Shown piece by piece: positions 1-8,561 of a DNA stretch of 64,000 bases. The notes below the pieces were generated by a model. The model saw only the letters and a list, made by a program, of their open reading frames with translations, was not told the origin of the DNA and made no database searches. Within the stretch, counting starts at the first letter, position 1, and every line of letters begins with the position of its first letter. The DNA comes from Neorhizobium sp. UBA3556. Its GTDB lineage: Bacteria > Pseudomonadota > Alphaproteobacteria > Rhizobiales > Rhizobiaceae. The translations under genes and the position numbers were made by a program. The stretch is taken from contig DFNX01000003.1 of NCBI GenBank assembly GCA_002376235.1, positions 496,001 to 560,000 of the forward strand. Direction: 5' to 3'.

Positions 1-1
1 C

Positions 2-574
2 GGCAACAAGGAACCGCAGCAGCAGTGGATCTCCGGCAACCTGCAGACCGCCCGCGGAGACGGGACGATCATGAGGGGATGGCGGACAGGCTATTTCGAA
101 ACACGGATGATCTTTCCCAAACACCCCCTCACCTGGCCCGCCTTCTGGCTGATGAACGGCCGCAGCATTCTCTTCCCCAAGACAAGTATCGAGATCGACG
201 TCGTCGAGCAGAAGGGTTTCGAGCCGACCGTCTACGGTGCCTATCTGCACGAATGGGGCCAACCCGGCGAACGTCATGAAGAGGTGGGGGTCAAGACGCC
301 TGTCGACATGACGACGCAATATTGCCGTTATGGCGTTTTGGTCACGGAGACCGAGTGCCGGCCTTATTTCGAGCGGGAGCCGGTGATCAATCCGGCAACC
401 GGCAGGCCGGCGGTCTGGACGATCGGCCGTGCTGCGGAAATCAAGGCCAATAACGACGTTTTCTGGCCGCTTGTGACGCTCGCGTTGCGCGCAGACATTC
501 CCTATCCGGAGACGCTGCTTCCCGAACACATTGAGACATCGATGCGAGTAGACTATGTAAAGGTCTATGCCTGA
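2..574 (+). CDS. Glycoside hydrolase family 16 (beta-glucanase-like), 5' truncated by window edge
   Basis: Open from the first bases; 190 residues up to a TGA at 572-574. The GH16 catalytic signature E-I-D-V-V-E is encoded at 191-208, where the first Glu would be the nucleophile and the last the acid/base. It is preceded by the family-typical WISGNLQT and TWPAFWLMN stretches. Family knowledge: GH16 enzymes cleave beta-1,3, beta-1,4 or mixed glucans, and rhizobial members such as ExoK trim exopolysaccharide. Because it lies beside a polymerase and sugar genes, it may process the polymer made by this island. The signal peptide region is outside the window. Its 3' end overlaps the convergent polymerase gene by 10 bases. 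Confidence 0.85.
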   Translation, partial: GNKEPQQQWISGNLQTARGDGTIMRGWRTGYFETRMIFPKHPLTWPAFWLMNGRSILFPKTSIEIDVVEQKGFEPTVYGAYLHEWGQPGERHEEVGVKTPVDMTTQYCRYGVLVTETECRPYFEREPVINPATGRPAVWTIGRAAEIKANNDVFWPLVTLALRADIPYPETLLPEHIETSMRVDYVKVYA

Positions 575-1959
575 GCGGGCATCGGTGCAAAAGCCTCCTC
601 ACGTTCCTCGGCCGGCACAGCCGTCGCAAGTCCCGCCATGACGAAGAATAGCAGGCCGGTATCGACCGTCGAGCCCGATACCGACGCGCCGATGAGAATG
701 CAGAGGCAGCCGTTGCGGCCGGCCAGACGCACATCGCTATCGAATGTGCGCGGCGTCCCCCGTCTTGTGTAGAAGGCGGAGAGGAAAAACAGGCCAAAGA
801 AGATCACGCCCGGAACACCGACATTGGATAGAAGTGCGATGACGAAGCTTGAGGTGCGGGATGTACCGAGCCCGACGCCCAGGCCATAGCTGTCGATGAA
901 GTTGCTCCAGCCATAGGCATTCCACATGCCGCGCTCGATGCCGGAGGCGGAGGTCGCCTTGCTGAACAGCAGGAGATCGAAATAGGCGTAGAGCTGGCGG
1001 AAAAGGTCTTCGTTCATCACGATCATCATGCAGATCAAGAGGACGATGATCGGCGCGAAGAGCACGATGCCGGCACTTATGCGGGTGCCGGACTGGCCAC
1101 CGCAGCGGAAAAAGCAGGTCGCGTAGAGGATTGCGAGACAGACCGGCAGTCCGAACAGGCCGGCGGATGAGGTCGATCGGATAACCATGATCGAGCTCAG
1201 CAGGAACAGGAAACCGGTAAACCTGCTGTAGCGCCCGCAGATACGCATCGTGCCGGTAAAGCCGACCACGCCGAGGCTGACGCCGGCGAATGTGGAGGCT
1301 TCTGGCCAGGAGCCGACGACACGCTTGACGCCGGCAACGACCGCTTCGTCATGGAAGGCGTAAGGGGCGTTACGGATATAGCTGAACAGCTCCTGGATCG
1401 GCGTGCCGTAAGTGACCAGATCAGCGATGCCGAAGAACAGGTTGGCGGAGGCGAAGGCGAGCACCGTGCCGGTCGCGGCACGAAACCCGGCCACGGTCGA
1501 GGCCATTGCCACGATCATGGCGAAGGTGACTATGTTGGCCGTGTTGTAGATAGCCTGCGTGAGATTGCTGGAGACCGGGCCAAGCGGCACGGCGCCACCG
1601 GTTTCGGGATATTCCGACGAGCCAAGCGGAATGATGTTCATCGTCTCTGCCCATAATCGCGGAGCGAAAAAACCGGCAATCACGCCATAGGTCAGAAGGC
1701 AGACCAGCCAGAAGGCCGGTTGCGGAAAGGCCAGCGCGTTGAGCGCAACTTTCATGTTCTCGCGATAGGAAAGTGTCGCCAGCGCCAGGAAACCGACGAA
1801 GAGATGGCCGGGCTGGATGCCTGCCCCGCCAATCATGACCGCGGCAGCGCCACCGAAGACGGTCATGACGCCGAAGGCAATGGCTGTCGCCCGATAACCC
1901 GATATCAGGCACAGAATGCCGATGATAAGCGTCAATACACCGATGGGCGGGATACTCAT
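565..1959 (-). CDS. Polytopic membrane protein, Wzy/O-antigen-polymerase-like
   Basis: A 464-residue, very hydrophobic protein with about ten or more predicted membrane segments and a longer, less hydrophobic loop in the middle (roughly residues 195-225). This architecture is typical of the Wzy/WaaL/ExoQ polymerase and ligase group, which joins lipid-linked repeat units on the periplasmic face. It is the last gene of the minus-strand sugar operon, 48 bases after the FAD oxidoreductase. The family assignment rests on topology and context, since this family has little sequence conservation. The 3' end overlaps the convergent GH16 gene by 10 bases. Confidence 0.65.
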   Translation of the reverse strand: MSIPPIGVLTLIIGILCLISGYRATAIAFGVMTVFGGAAAVMIGGAGIQPGHLFVGFLALATLSYRENMKVALNALAFPQPAFWLVCLLTYGVIAGFFAPRLWAETMNIIPLGSSEYPETGGAVPLGPVSSNLTQAIYNTANIVTFAMIVAMASTVAGFRAATGTVLAFASANLFFGIADLVTYGTPIQELFSYIRNAPYAFHDEAVVAGVKRVVGSWPEASTFAGVSLGVVGFTGTMRICGRYSRFTGFLFLLSSIMVIRSTSSAGLFGLPVCLAILYATCFFRCGGQSGTRISAGIVLFAPIIVLLICMMIVMNEDLFRQLYAYFDLLLFSKATSASGIERGMWNAYGWSNFIDSYGLGVGLGTSRTSSFVIALLSNVGVPGVIFFGLFFLSAFYTRRGTPRTFDSDVRLAGRNGCLCILIGASVSGSTVDTGLLFFVMAGLATAVPAEEREEAFAPMPAQA

Positions 1960-2007
1960 CGCTGAGACCCCGCCGTTTTGGCCAGGTATGTCTGACGCCC
2001 CCTCACG

Positions 2008-3336
2008 CTATTCCTCAGCGCTTGCTGTAAGACCAAGGGCCGCGCGCGCCGCACGTTCGCCGCTCAGAAACGCAGCATCCGTCCAGATATAGCCCCACTG
2101 ACCGAAGCGGCCGCAATATTCGATGCCGACCTCGTCGAGATAGGCATGGACGATCTCGACGGCGGCCTTGCGGTCCAGATCGAAGATCACGTTGCCGAAG
2201 GGCAGCATGATGGCGCTCTTGTGGATGATCTCGGCCCGCGATTGGACGACGCCGGATTTTATCAGCGCATCGATGGCAGGCTCGATCCAGTCATCCGCGT
2301 GGCCGGTCAGCGGCCGGTACTTTTCGCTGAAATAGATTTCAGCCTGCAGCGCTCCGCATCCATCCGGAACGCTTTTCTTCGACAGGTTGCCGCGATAGCT
2401 GACGCGCGCGAAGGGGATGTCCTCATCGTAGAAATAGGACCATTGCGGCTTGGTTTCGATCGGGCGGTTGAGGCCGATATTGACGACCACGACCTGGGTG
2501 CAGGCAAGCCTTGCCGCGGCTTCGCGGACATCATCCGGCACCCCCTTGATCAGCGGGATGACGACCGGAAGCGGCAGCGACGAGATGAGCTTCTTGAAGT
2601 CATGCGTCGTGCCGTCCTTGAAGGTCAGCTGCTTTTCCTTCGTGTCGATCGCCGCGATCTCATGGTCGCAGAGCACTTCGGCCTTGTCGTAAAAACCGCT
2701 GATGAAGGATTCGAAGCCGCCTTCCGTCGGGTAACGGAACTCGTTGACGTAAAAGACGTCGAGCGGTTCGTGCTCCAGCGCGCCGCGCAGGACTTCTTCG
2801 AGATTTGGCCGATAAAGGCGCGGTCCCAGCCAGTCGGTCGACATGTTGCTGGCATCGGTCGTGTGATATTTGCGGGTATAGACGGCCGGGAAGGTTTCCG
2901 CGAAAGTCTTGCCGAAGGCGGCGAGCAGCCAGTCTTCGTAATTGGCGATCTTCGGGTTTTCGATCTGGCGCGCCTCGATGAAATCCTTGATGCAGTTGAC
3001 CACCAGATCGGCCGGAAGCCCGTGCAGGTTGACCTGTGCGGGATGCTTGATCCAGTGCCCCTGCCAGTAGTTGTTGCAATAGACATTGCCGACCTCAAAC
3101 TTCTGGCCGGTCGATTCCGCGAACAGATCCTTCACGCGGGGATTTTTCGTGAACGAGATGTGCACGCCCTCGTCAAAAACGAAGCCGTCGCCATTGCCGA
3201 AGCTCGAGGTCAGGCCGCCCGGCCTCGATCGCTTGTCGTAGATCCTGGCCCGGATGCCATTGGCAAACAGAACGTTGGCGGCGCCGAAACCGGCCATGCC
3301 GCTGCCCAAGATCGCGTATCCCTGATGCTCCATCAT
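2008..3336 (-). CDS. FAD-dependent oxidoreductase, protoporphyrinogen oxidase/UDP-galactopyranose mutase-like
   Basis: 442 residues. The N-terminus carries a dinucleotide-binding fold with GSGMAGFGAAN at about residues 11-21, followed by an acidic/basic strand end (YDKRSRPGG) typical of FAD-binding amine oxidase, phytoene desaturase and UDP-galactopyranose mutase relatives. The substrate cannot be read from the sequence. Its place in the CDP-sugar operon, 40 bases after the epimerase, suggests it acts on a sugar nucleotide or glycan. AAGGGA lies just before tandem ATG codons, so the start could be three bases further in. A second enzyme of the same superfamily is encoded at 11439-12839. Confidence 0.75.
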   Translation of the reverse strand: MMEHQGYAILGSGMAGFGAANVLFANGIRARIYDKRSRPGGLTSSFGNGDGFVFDEGVHISFTKNPRVKDLFAESTGQKFEVGNVYCNNYWQGHWIKHPAQVNLHGLPADLVVNCIKDFIEARQIENPKIANYEDWLLAAFGKTFAETFPAVYTRKYHTTDASNMSTDWLGPRLYRPNLEEVLRGALEHEPLDVFYVNEFRYPTEGGFESFISGFYDKAEVLCDHEIAAIDTKEKQLTFKDGTTHDFKKLISSLPLPVVIPLIKGVPDDVREAAARLACTQVVVVNIGLNRPIETKPQWSYFYDEDIPFARVSYRGNLSKKSVPDGCGALQAEIYFSEKYRPLTGHADDWIEPAIDALIKSGVVQSRAEIIHKSAIMLPFGNVIFDLDRKAAVEIVHAYLDEVGIEYCGRFGQWGYIWTDAAFLSGERAARAALGLTASAEE

Positions 3337-3376
3337 CGTTCCCTTATACCACTCGCTTACCGCAGTTACTCGCTGC

Positions 3377-4423
3377 TCAGTTCACCCAGCGCACATCGTC
3401 GGACAGACGACCGGCATCGATGAGGCGTTCGAGCGTGGTCAGCCGCTTGGCCGCGGCCGGAATGACTTCGCGTCCCGCCTCTTTGGCCCGGCCGAGGCCA
3501 TCGACCAGCCGCTCGATCGATTCCGACAGCGAGACCGCCGGCTGGTGCTCGGGGGCGGCTGTCGCATAGCGGGTGAAATCGACCTGGTACGAGCGCAGAT
3601 CCGGAAGCGCATCCTTGTTGATCGAGACGCGGGTGCCCGGAATTGCCTTGGCGACCGCTTCTGCGAGCTGGAAGACCTGGTAGTTGTTTTCGTTGCGGCC
3701 AGCATTGATCGACACGAAGCGACCGCCGTTTTCCGCATCGCGCTTGATCGCCCATTCCATGGCGCGCGCCATGTCCTTGACGTCGATCAGCGGACGCCAG
3801 GGCGTGCCGTCGCTCAACACCTTGATCTCGCCGGTCGCAAGTGCAGTCGCGACGAAATCGTTCAGCACCAGATCGAGCCGCAGCCGCGGTGATTGTCCGC
3901 AGGCGGTAGCGAAACGCAGGCAGGTGATCGCCATGTTCGGCGCTTCCAACTGCTCCAGCGCCTGTTCGGTGGCGATCTTCGACCGTGCATAGGCGGTGAG
4001 CGGCGTCAGCGTATCGGTCTCCTTTCGCGGACCGCCCTCGGCAAAGCCATAGACGCTGCAGCTCGAGGCAAACACAAAACTCTTCACGCCGGCTTCGGCA
4101 GCGGCTTGTGCGATATCGACGCTGGCGCGGTAATTGATACCTTCCGTCTGCTTTTCGAAACGGGCGCCGATCGGATCGTTGGAAAGTGCTGCAAGGTGAA
4201 CAACGGCATCCACACCTTCCAGCAGATCGGCCGGAAAATCCCTGACATCACCAAAGACCTGTTTGTCGAGCACACGCTCGGGAAACTCATCCGGCAGGGT
4301 GAGGCACTGGGCGAAATAACCGCTGTCGTAGCCGATCAGTTCGGCATCCGGCCAGACTGAGCGAAAATGTGCTGCCACGACCGGGCCGACATAACCCATA
4401 TTTCCGGTGATCAGGATACGCAT
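3377..4423 (-). CDS. NAD-dependent epimerase/dehydratase (extended SDR)
   Basis: 348 residues. The N-terminal Rossmann motif GNMGYVG fits extended SDR enzymes, and the active site shows SSCSVYG followed by YARSK (YxxxK). Members modify sugar nucleotides, for example by 4-epimerisation, 4,6-dehydration or 4-keto reduction. I place the start at the ATG beginning MRILITG, preceded by GAGGCGGG, rather than at an upstream in-frame Met that would run back into the neighbouring gene. It lies 13 bases after the DUF707 gene in the operon. Because no separate CDP-glucose dehydratase is present, its exact reaction matters for the pathway but cannot be decided here. Confidence 0.85.
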   Translation of the reverse strand: MRILITGNMGYVGPVVAAHFRSVWPDAELIGYDSGYFAQCLTLPDEFPERVLDKQVFGDVRDFPADLLEGVDAVVHLAALSNDPIGARFEKQTEGINYRASVDIAQAAAEAGVKSFVFASSCSVYGFAEGGPRKETDTLTPLTAYARSKIATEQALEQLEAPNMAITCLRFATACGQSPRLRLDLVLNDFVATALATGEIKVLSDGTPWRPLIDVKDMARAMEWAIKRDAENGGRFVSINAGRNENNYQVFQLAEAVAKAIPGTRVSINKDALPDLRSYQVDFTRYATAAPEHQPAVSLSESIERLVDGLGRAKEAGREVIPAAAKRLTTLERLIDAGRLSDDVRWVN

Positions 4424-4436
4424 AGACGACCCGCCT

Positions 4437-5378
4437 CTATCTTGTGGTTGTGGTTGTCGAAAGAACTGTGACAGCCGGGCTTGGCCCGACCACTTTTTCA
4501 AGCTGCACCGGCCGATAACCGAACCGGGTGGCGGTGCGCAGGAGCATGCCGTAACCGGCTCTTCTGGCTTCATGCGGCTTTCGCATGGCGCTTGCCGCGC
4601 TCAGGAGATGCAGGCCATTACGGATATTGGCGCCGATATGGCCGACCTTGCGGCCATCATCGCTGATGCCGCCATAGATCAGTTTCGGCAGCGGCACGCC
4701 CCGGAACGTTTTCCTGACCTCCTTCAGGTCACCTTCCGGATCCATGCCCAGCCTCTCGAAGGTCTTGTAGACGGCACCGGTGTAGAGCGGCCTTGTGTGC
4801 AGGATCGGCGAGGCATCGATGAAGGCGGCGCGATAAGCGGGCTTTGCCATCATCATGGTCCAGATATCGTCCTGCCCCCAGCCGGTCGGCCAGCGGGCAA
4901 GGATGGGCAGGAGCGTGCGCAGGTAATCCGTGCGGATGATCGGGCACATCGGCTCGACATAGTTCGTGTATCGCAGCGCAAAGCCCGGGCAATGCGCCGT
5001 GACCGGATAGGAAATATGACTGGACGGCAGAAGCGACGGCTGGCCTATATCGAGATCGTTGGAGGCCATGATTTTGAAAAGGTTCGACAGGCCGTTCGGC
5101 TCGAACAACAGGTCGTCATCCGGGAACATGATGTAATCATAGCGATCGAGCAGATCGGGATTTGTGCGCAGATAGCGGCAGACGCTGTCCCATTTCGTGC
5201 CCGTATCGATGGAGAGCGAAAGATCTCCATCGTCAAGACCCTGCAACTGCTCGTCATAGGTGCTCAGTTGCAGGTCCCAGTTTCGCGAGGCCTTGGGTTC
5301 GAGCAGCCAGTTGCGATGCAGCGACAGGCCGCCGACACGGGCGAAAACCAGATTGCGGGCTTCGTGGATGTCAGACAT
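4437..5378 (-). CDS. DUF707-like protein, probable glycosyltransferase-related
   Basis: 313 residues beginning MSDIHEARNLVFARVG. It contains an acidic FPDDDLLFE stretch (about residues 85-93) and GWGQDDIW (about 190-197). These resemble the metal/nucleotide DxD region and the later acceptor-site region of GT-A-fold glycosyltransferases, and match my recollection of the DUF707 family. The start ATG shares one base with the stop codon of the upstream methyltransferase (TGATG), which indicates translational coupling. A Thr-rich tail (TTTTTR) ends the protein. A role in adding a sugar of the operon's polysaccharide is inference. Confidence 0.7.
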   Translation of the reverse strand: MSDIHEARNLVFARVGGLSLHRNWLLEPKASRNWDLQLSTYDEQLQGLDDGDLSLSIDTGTKWDSVCRYLRTNPDLLDRYDYIMFPDDDLLFEPNGLSNLFKIMASNDLDIGQPSLLPSSHISYPVTAHCPGFALRYTNYVEPMCPIIRTDYLRTLLPILARWPTGWGQDDIWTMMMAKPAYRAAFIDASPILHTRPLYTGAVYKTFERLGMDPEGDLKEVRKTFRGVPLPKLIYGGISDDGRKVGHIGANIRNGLHLLSAASAMRKPHEARRAGYGMLLRTATRFGYRPVQLEKVVGPSPAVTVLSTTTTTR

Positions 5379-6655
5379 CACGGCACCTCGATCTCCTGCG
5401 GATAGGGAATGGCCTTGAGGAAGGTGCCGCCCTTCTTCTTGTAGTCCGCCTGCTGGGCAACGATTTCGTCGGCAAAATTCCACGGCAGGATGAGAAGATA
5501 GTCGGTCGGTGCGGTGGCGAGTTCCTCGACCGGCCTGATCGGAAGGCGCACGCCCGGCATGAACTTTCCGACCTTGTGGGTGTTGCGGTCCACGACATAT
5601 TCAATCGTGCCTGCAGGCAGATCGGCATAGTTCAACAGCGTGGCGCCCTTGGCAGCTGCGCCATAGGCGGCGATCGTCTTGCCATCTTCACGGAAGGCGC
5701 CGAGCATTTTTCGAAGGTCGTTGCGGATGCCTTCAACGCGCAGGCCGAAATCGCGGTAGCACTCGAAGCCGGTCAGGCCCATTGCAGCCTCTTGTGCCTG
5801 CATCTCCTGCAGCCGTTCGGACTTGCCGTCGGTCTTCGAGACGCGCAGGCGCAGCGAGCCGCCATGGATATCGAGCTTCTTCGCGTCGTTGAGATAAAGC
5901 CCGTGACGGCCCATCAACGGCTCGAGTGCTGCCAGCGAATAATAGAAGAAATGCTCGTGATAGATCGTGTCGAAGGCGCAGGTCTCGATCAGATCCCGGA
6001 CGTAAGGGAACTCGAATTCGGCAATGCCGTCATCGGCGAGCAGGATCGCAAAACCTTCGACGAAATAGTTGATATCGTTGACGTGGGCGAGGACGTTATT
6101 GGCCAGCATGACCGAGGCGCGCTTGCCTTCGGCAACCAGCTTTTCCGCCACATCCTTGCCGAAGAAATCGATGACCGTCGGCACGCCGATCTCGATTGCC
6201 GCCTTGGCCGGACCGCTGGCCGGATCGATGCCCAGCACCGGAATGCCGTGCTCGACGAAATTCTTCAAAAGGTAGCCGTCATTGCTGGCGATCTCGACCA
6301 CCAGATTGTCGGACCCAAGCTTGCGTTCCGCAATCAGATCGAGCGCGTGCTCGCGGCTGTGGACGAGAAGTGCGGGAATGAAGGAGGAGAAATACGGATA
6401 GTCCTGGCCAAAAAGGATTTCCGGCGGCACGTCCTCGCTGACCTGCAGAAGGCCGCATTCCTGGCAGAGCACGACTTCCAGCGGGAAGAGCGGCTCCATG
6501 ACGCCGAGCTGTTGGGGTTCGAGCAGCGCGTTTGCCAGCGGCTGCTGGCCGAGGTCGAGGATCGTATCCAGATGATTGCCGCCGCAGGATCGGCAGGCGG
6601 TGATACGGCCGGATTTCGGCGTTGATGCTTCCACTTGAATGCTTGCGATGGTCAT
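5378..6655 (-). CDS. SAM-dependent sugar C-methyltransferase (NovU/TylCIII-like)
   Basis: 425 residues with the three-part layout of sugar-nucleotide C-methyltransferases. An N-terminal zinc-binding region has CRSCGG near residue 22 and CQECG near residue 65. A central SAM fold contains VVEIASNDGYLL (about 117-128). The C-terminal domain carries GAAAKGATLLNY. Characterised relatives (NovU, TylC3, TcaB9) methylate carbon 3 of 4-keto-6-deoxy sugar nucleotides and so produce branched-chain sugars. The gene overlaps the upstream DUF4910 gene by four bases and the downstream gene by one. Together with rfbF this points to a C-methylated CDP-sugar, though the donor nucleotide is inferred. Confidence 0.85.
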   Translation of the reverse strand: MTIASIQVEASTPKSGRITACRSCGGNHLDTILDLGQQPLANALLEPQQLGVMEPLFPLEVVLCQECGLLQVSEDVPPEILFGQDYPYFSSFIPALLVHSREHALDLIAERKLGSDNLVVEIASNDGYLLKNFVEHGIPVLGIDPASGPAKAAIEIGVPTVIDFFGKDVAEKLVAEGKRASVMLANNVLAHVNDINYFVEGFAILLADDGIAEFEFPYVRDLIETCAFDTIYHEHFFYYSLAALEPLMGRHGLYLNDAKKLDIHGGSLRLRVSKTDGKSERLQEMQAQEAAMGLTGFECYRDFGLRVEGIRNDLRKMLGAFREDGKTIAAYGAAAKGATLLNYADLPAGTIEYVVDRNTHKVGKFMPGVRLPIRPVEELATAPTDYLLILPWNFADEIVAQQADYKKKGGTFLKAIPYPQEIEVP

Positions 6656-7983
6656 GGCCGAACCTCCGTTATCAATTCAGCTTTCAAACATAGATCTGCG
6701 GCTTTCCGTATTCTCGTAAACGGCGCCTTGGCGCGCTCTGCGATATCGAGAAGCGAGCGGCTGCCGTCGCATTGGTTCAGGACCCAAAGCAGGTCCATCT
6801 GCGAGGCACCACCTGCTTCTTTCTGCCCGGCAATGGCGCGGTAAAGCCCGCGCCGGCCAAGCTGCGGTTCGCCCCTGCCATCGACGCGGCGATAGGTGGC
6901 GTTTTGCTGCAGCAGGTCGACGAGATCCACCAGCAGCCGAAAGGACTGGCCGAGCGCATCCGGGGTGACGAAGTCGCAATTGTCGAGCGAGGTGTGATAT
7001 TCCGGAAAAGTGCCGTGGATGGCGCGCATCAGGCAACCGACCGGAAGAGCGATACCAGGCGAGCCAAATTGCCGCTCGTCATAACCATAGGGCGAGAATT
7101 CGAGCGTTTCGAAAGCGTGGCCGCTGTGTCGTAGGACGTGCTCGGCCGCGAGGTCGACCTCAGCGCCATTGACGGTTTTCTTGTAGTGGAATGGCCCGCC
7201 GTCACCGATGCAGGTCAGGACAAAGCCGTGCGCGATGCGGTCGAGGTGATCCTCATTCTCAGCCAGCCAGGTGATCGCGCCGATGGTGGCCGGAAGGAAG
7301 AGGAAACGGATACCGAAGCGAGGTTTTTTCTGCGCCAGAAAATACCTTGCGAACGCGGTTGCGACGACGATACCGGAGAGATTGTCGTTGGCAAGGCTCG
7401 GATGGCAGACATGGACAGAGATCAGGATTTCCTTCTCCGTCTCGCCTGGGATGAAGAACTCGCCATAGGTGAGAGATCCGTCGGCAAGTTTGCTGTCGAT
7501 CTCGACCTCGTAAGCCTCGTCCTGCATCGTCGCCCAAAGTGAATGCGGCAGGCAGAAACCCCAATTCTCGGCGTAATAGGATGTGCGGTAGGGGATTGCA
7601 TCCGGCTGGTCGGGCAGCGTGTGGATATGGGCGGCCAGTTCCTCACGGGTAAAGGTGCCGCGCACGGGGACGCTGTAACCGACTACATGCAGGTTGTTGT
7701 TGGCGAAATCGACGAGCACGCGGCCATCGAGCGCCTTGATCGTCGCGCCGCGGATATTCCATTCGCGCGGCACGTCCCAATCGAAGACTTTCGCGCCGGT
7801 CGGCACCTCGTGGATATCGAGCGGGATATGCTGCTGCAATGCCTGCAGCGTGGCGCGCACACCGTTGCCCGTCAGGCTACGCGGCAGCGGAAAAAGCGCC
7901 TTGAGCAAGGACATCATGTCGAGCGGCGGCAGGATACCACCGTTTTCGCTCTCCGTAGTTTTGAACACGCCATCCAGCATCAT
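6652..7983 (-). CDS. DUF4910/DUF2172 M28-like aminopeptidase-fold protein with C-terminal winged helix
   Basis: 443 residues from the first of two adjacent ATGs (7983; GGAG six bases upstream); the second, at 7980, overlaps the previous stop codon. A SVHVCHPSLANDNLSG block (about residues 185-200) and EYHTSLDN (about 330) look like metal-binding sites of the M28 peptidase fold. The last 60 residues (LLWVLNQCDGSRSLLDIAE) look like a winged helix. I recall the same domain set beside rfbF/rfbC-type genes in other bacteria, which implies a job in sugar or glycan modification rather than general proteolysis. No activity is established from sequence. Confidence 0.75.
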   Translation of the reverse strand: MMLDGVFKTTESENGGILPPLDMMSLLKALFPLPRSLTGNGVRATLQALQQHIPLDIHEVPTGAKVFDWDVPREWNIRGATIKALDGRVLVDFANNNLHVVGYSVPVRGTFTREELAAHIHTLPDQPDAIPYRTSYYAENWGFCLPHSLWATMQDEAYEVEIDSKLADGSLTYGEFFIPGETEKEILISVHVCHPSLANDNLSGIVVATAFARYFLAQKKPRFGIRFLFLPATIGAITWLAENEDHLDRIAHGFVLTCIGDGGPFHYKKTVNGAEVDLAAEHVLRHSGHAFETLEFSPYGYDERQFGSPGIALPVGCLMRAIHGTFPEYHTSLDNCDFVTPDALGQSFRLLVDLVDLLQQNATYRRVDGRGEPQLGRRGLYRAIAGQKEAGGASQMDLLWVLNQCDGSRSLLDIAERAKAPFTRIRKAADLCLKAELITEVRP

Positions 7984-8540
7984 GCAGCGCTCCGTTGGAG
8001 CCAGGGCATTCGCGCCTGAAGATCCGGCCATGACCGGTCCCTGTCGGAGATTTCCGTCACCGGTTCCGGCCATTTTATTGACAGGAGCGGATCATCATAA
8101 CGCGCTCCGTCATAGAGTTCCGAGTAATAGGCATCGCCCATCAGGTATTCGACAATCGCGTCCTCGGTCAGTGCCTGGAACCCGTGAGCGAACCCCGCCG
8201 GAATGAACAGCATCCTCCCGTCATCTGCGCCGAGATCGACGTGGAAGCTCTCTCCCAGCGTCTTCGATCCTTCGCGCAGATCGACAATCACGTCATGGAT
8301 ACGCCCATGGCTGCAACGCACAACCTTGGCGTCTGCATGCGGCGCCCGTTGAAAATGCATGCCACGAACGGCGCCGCGCGTCTTCGTCAGGGACGTATTT
8401 CCCTGAATAGGGGCAAACGCGATACCGGCGTCTTCAAAAAGCTTCGTGCACCATACGCGGGCAAAACTGCCGCGACTGTCGCCGTGAACCTTGAGATCGA
8501 TAAGCTTCGCATCCGAGCCGCCGAGAGAGGTGAAGTTCAT
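7980..8540 (-). CDS. RfbC/RmlC-like dTDP-4-dehydrorhamnose 3,5-epimerase family protein
   Basis: 186 residues, the usual length for the RmlC cupin family. It shows the family's RGMHFQ motif (about residues 58-63) and FIPAGFAHGFQ (about 113-123), which carry the catalytic His and the cupin metal-like pocket. These enzymes epimerise C3 and/or C5 of 4-keto-6-deoxyhexose nucleotides. Since its neighbours are a cytidylyltransferase and a C-methyltransferase, the true substrate is probably a CDP-4-keto sugar rather than the dTDP-sugar; that is inference. It starts 21 bases after rfbF. Confidence 0.88.
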   Translation of the reverse strand: MNFTSLGGSDAKLIDLKVHGDSRGSFARVWCTKLFEDAGIAFAPIQGNTSLTKTRGAVRGMHFQRAPHADAKVVRCSHGRIHDVIVDLREGSKTLGESFHVDLGADDGRMLFIPAGFAHGFQALTEDAIVEYLMGDAYYSELYDGARYDDPLLSIKWPEPVTEISDRDRSWPDLQARMPWLQRSAA

Positions 8541-8561
8541 GACGCCTCCTCAAGCCTGCTT

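Noticed and set aside
4424..4573. N-terminal extension of the SDR epimerase
   Set aside because: The Rossmann motif begins at the internal ATG, which has a good Shine-Dalgarno; the extension runs back into the DUF707 gene.
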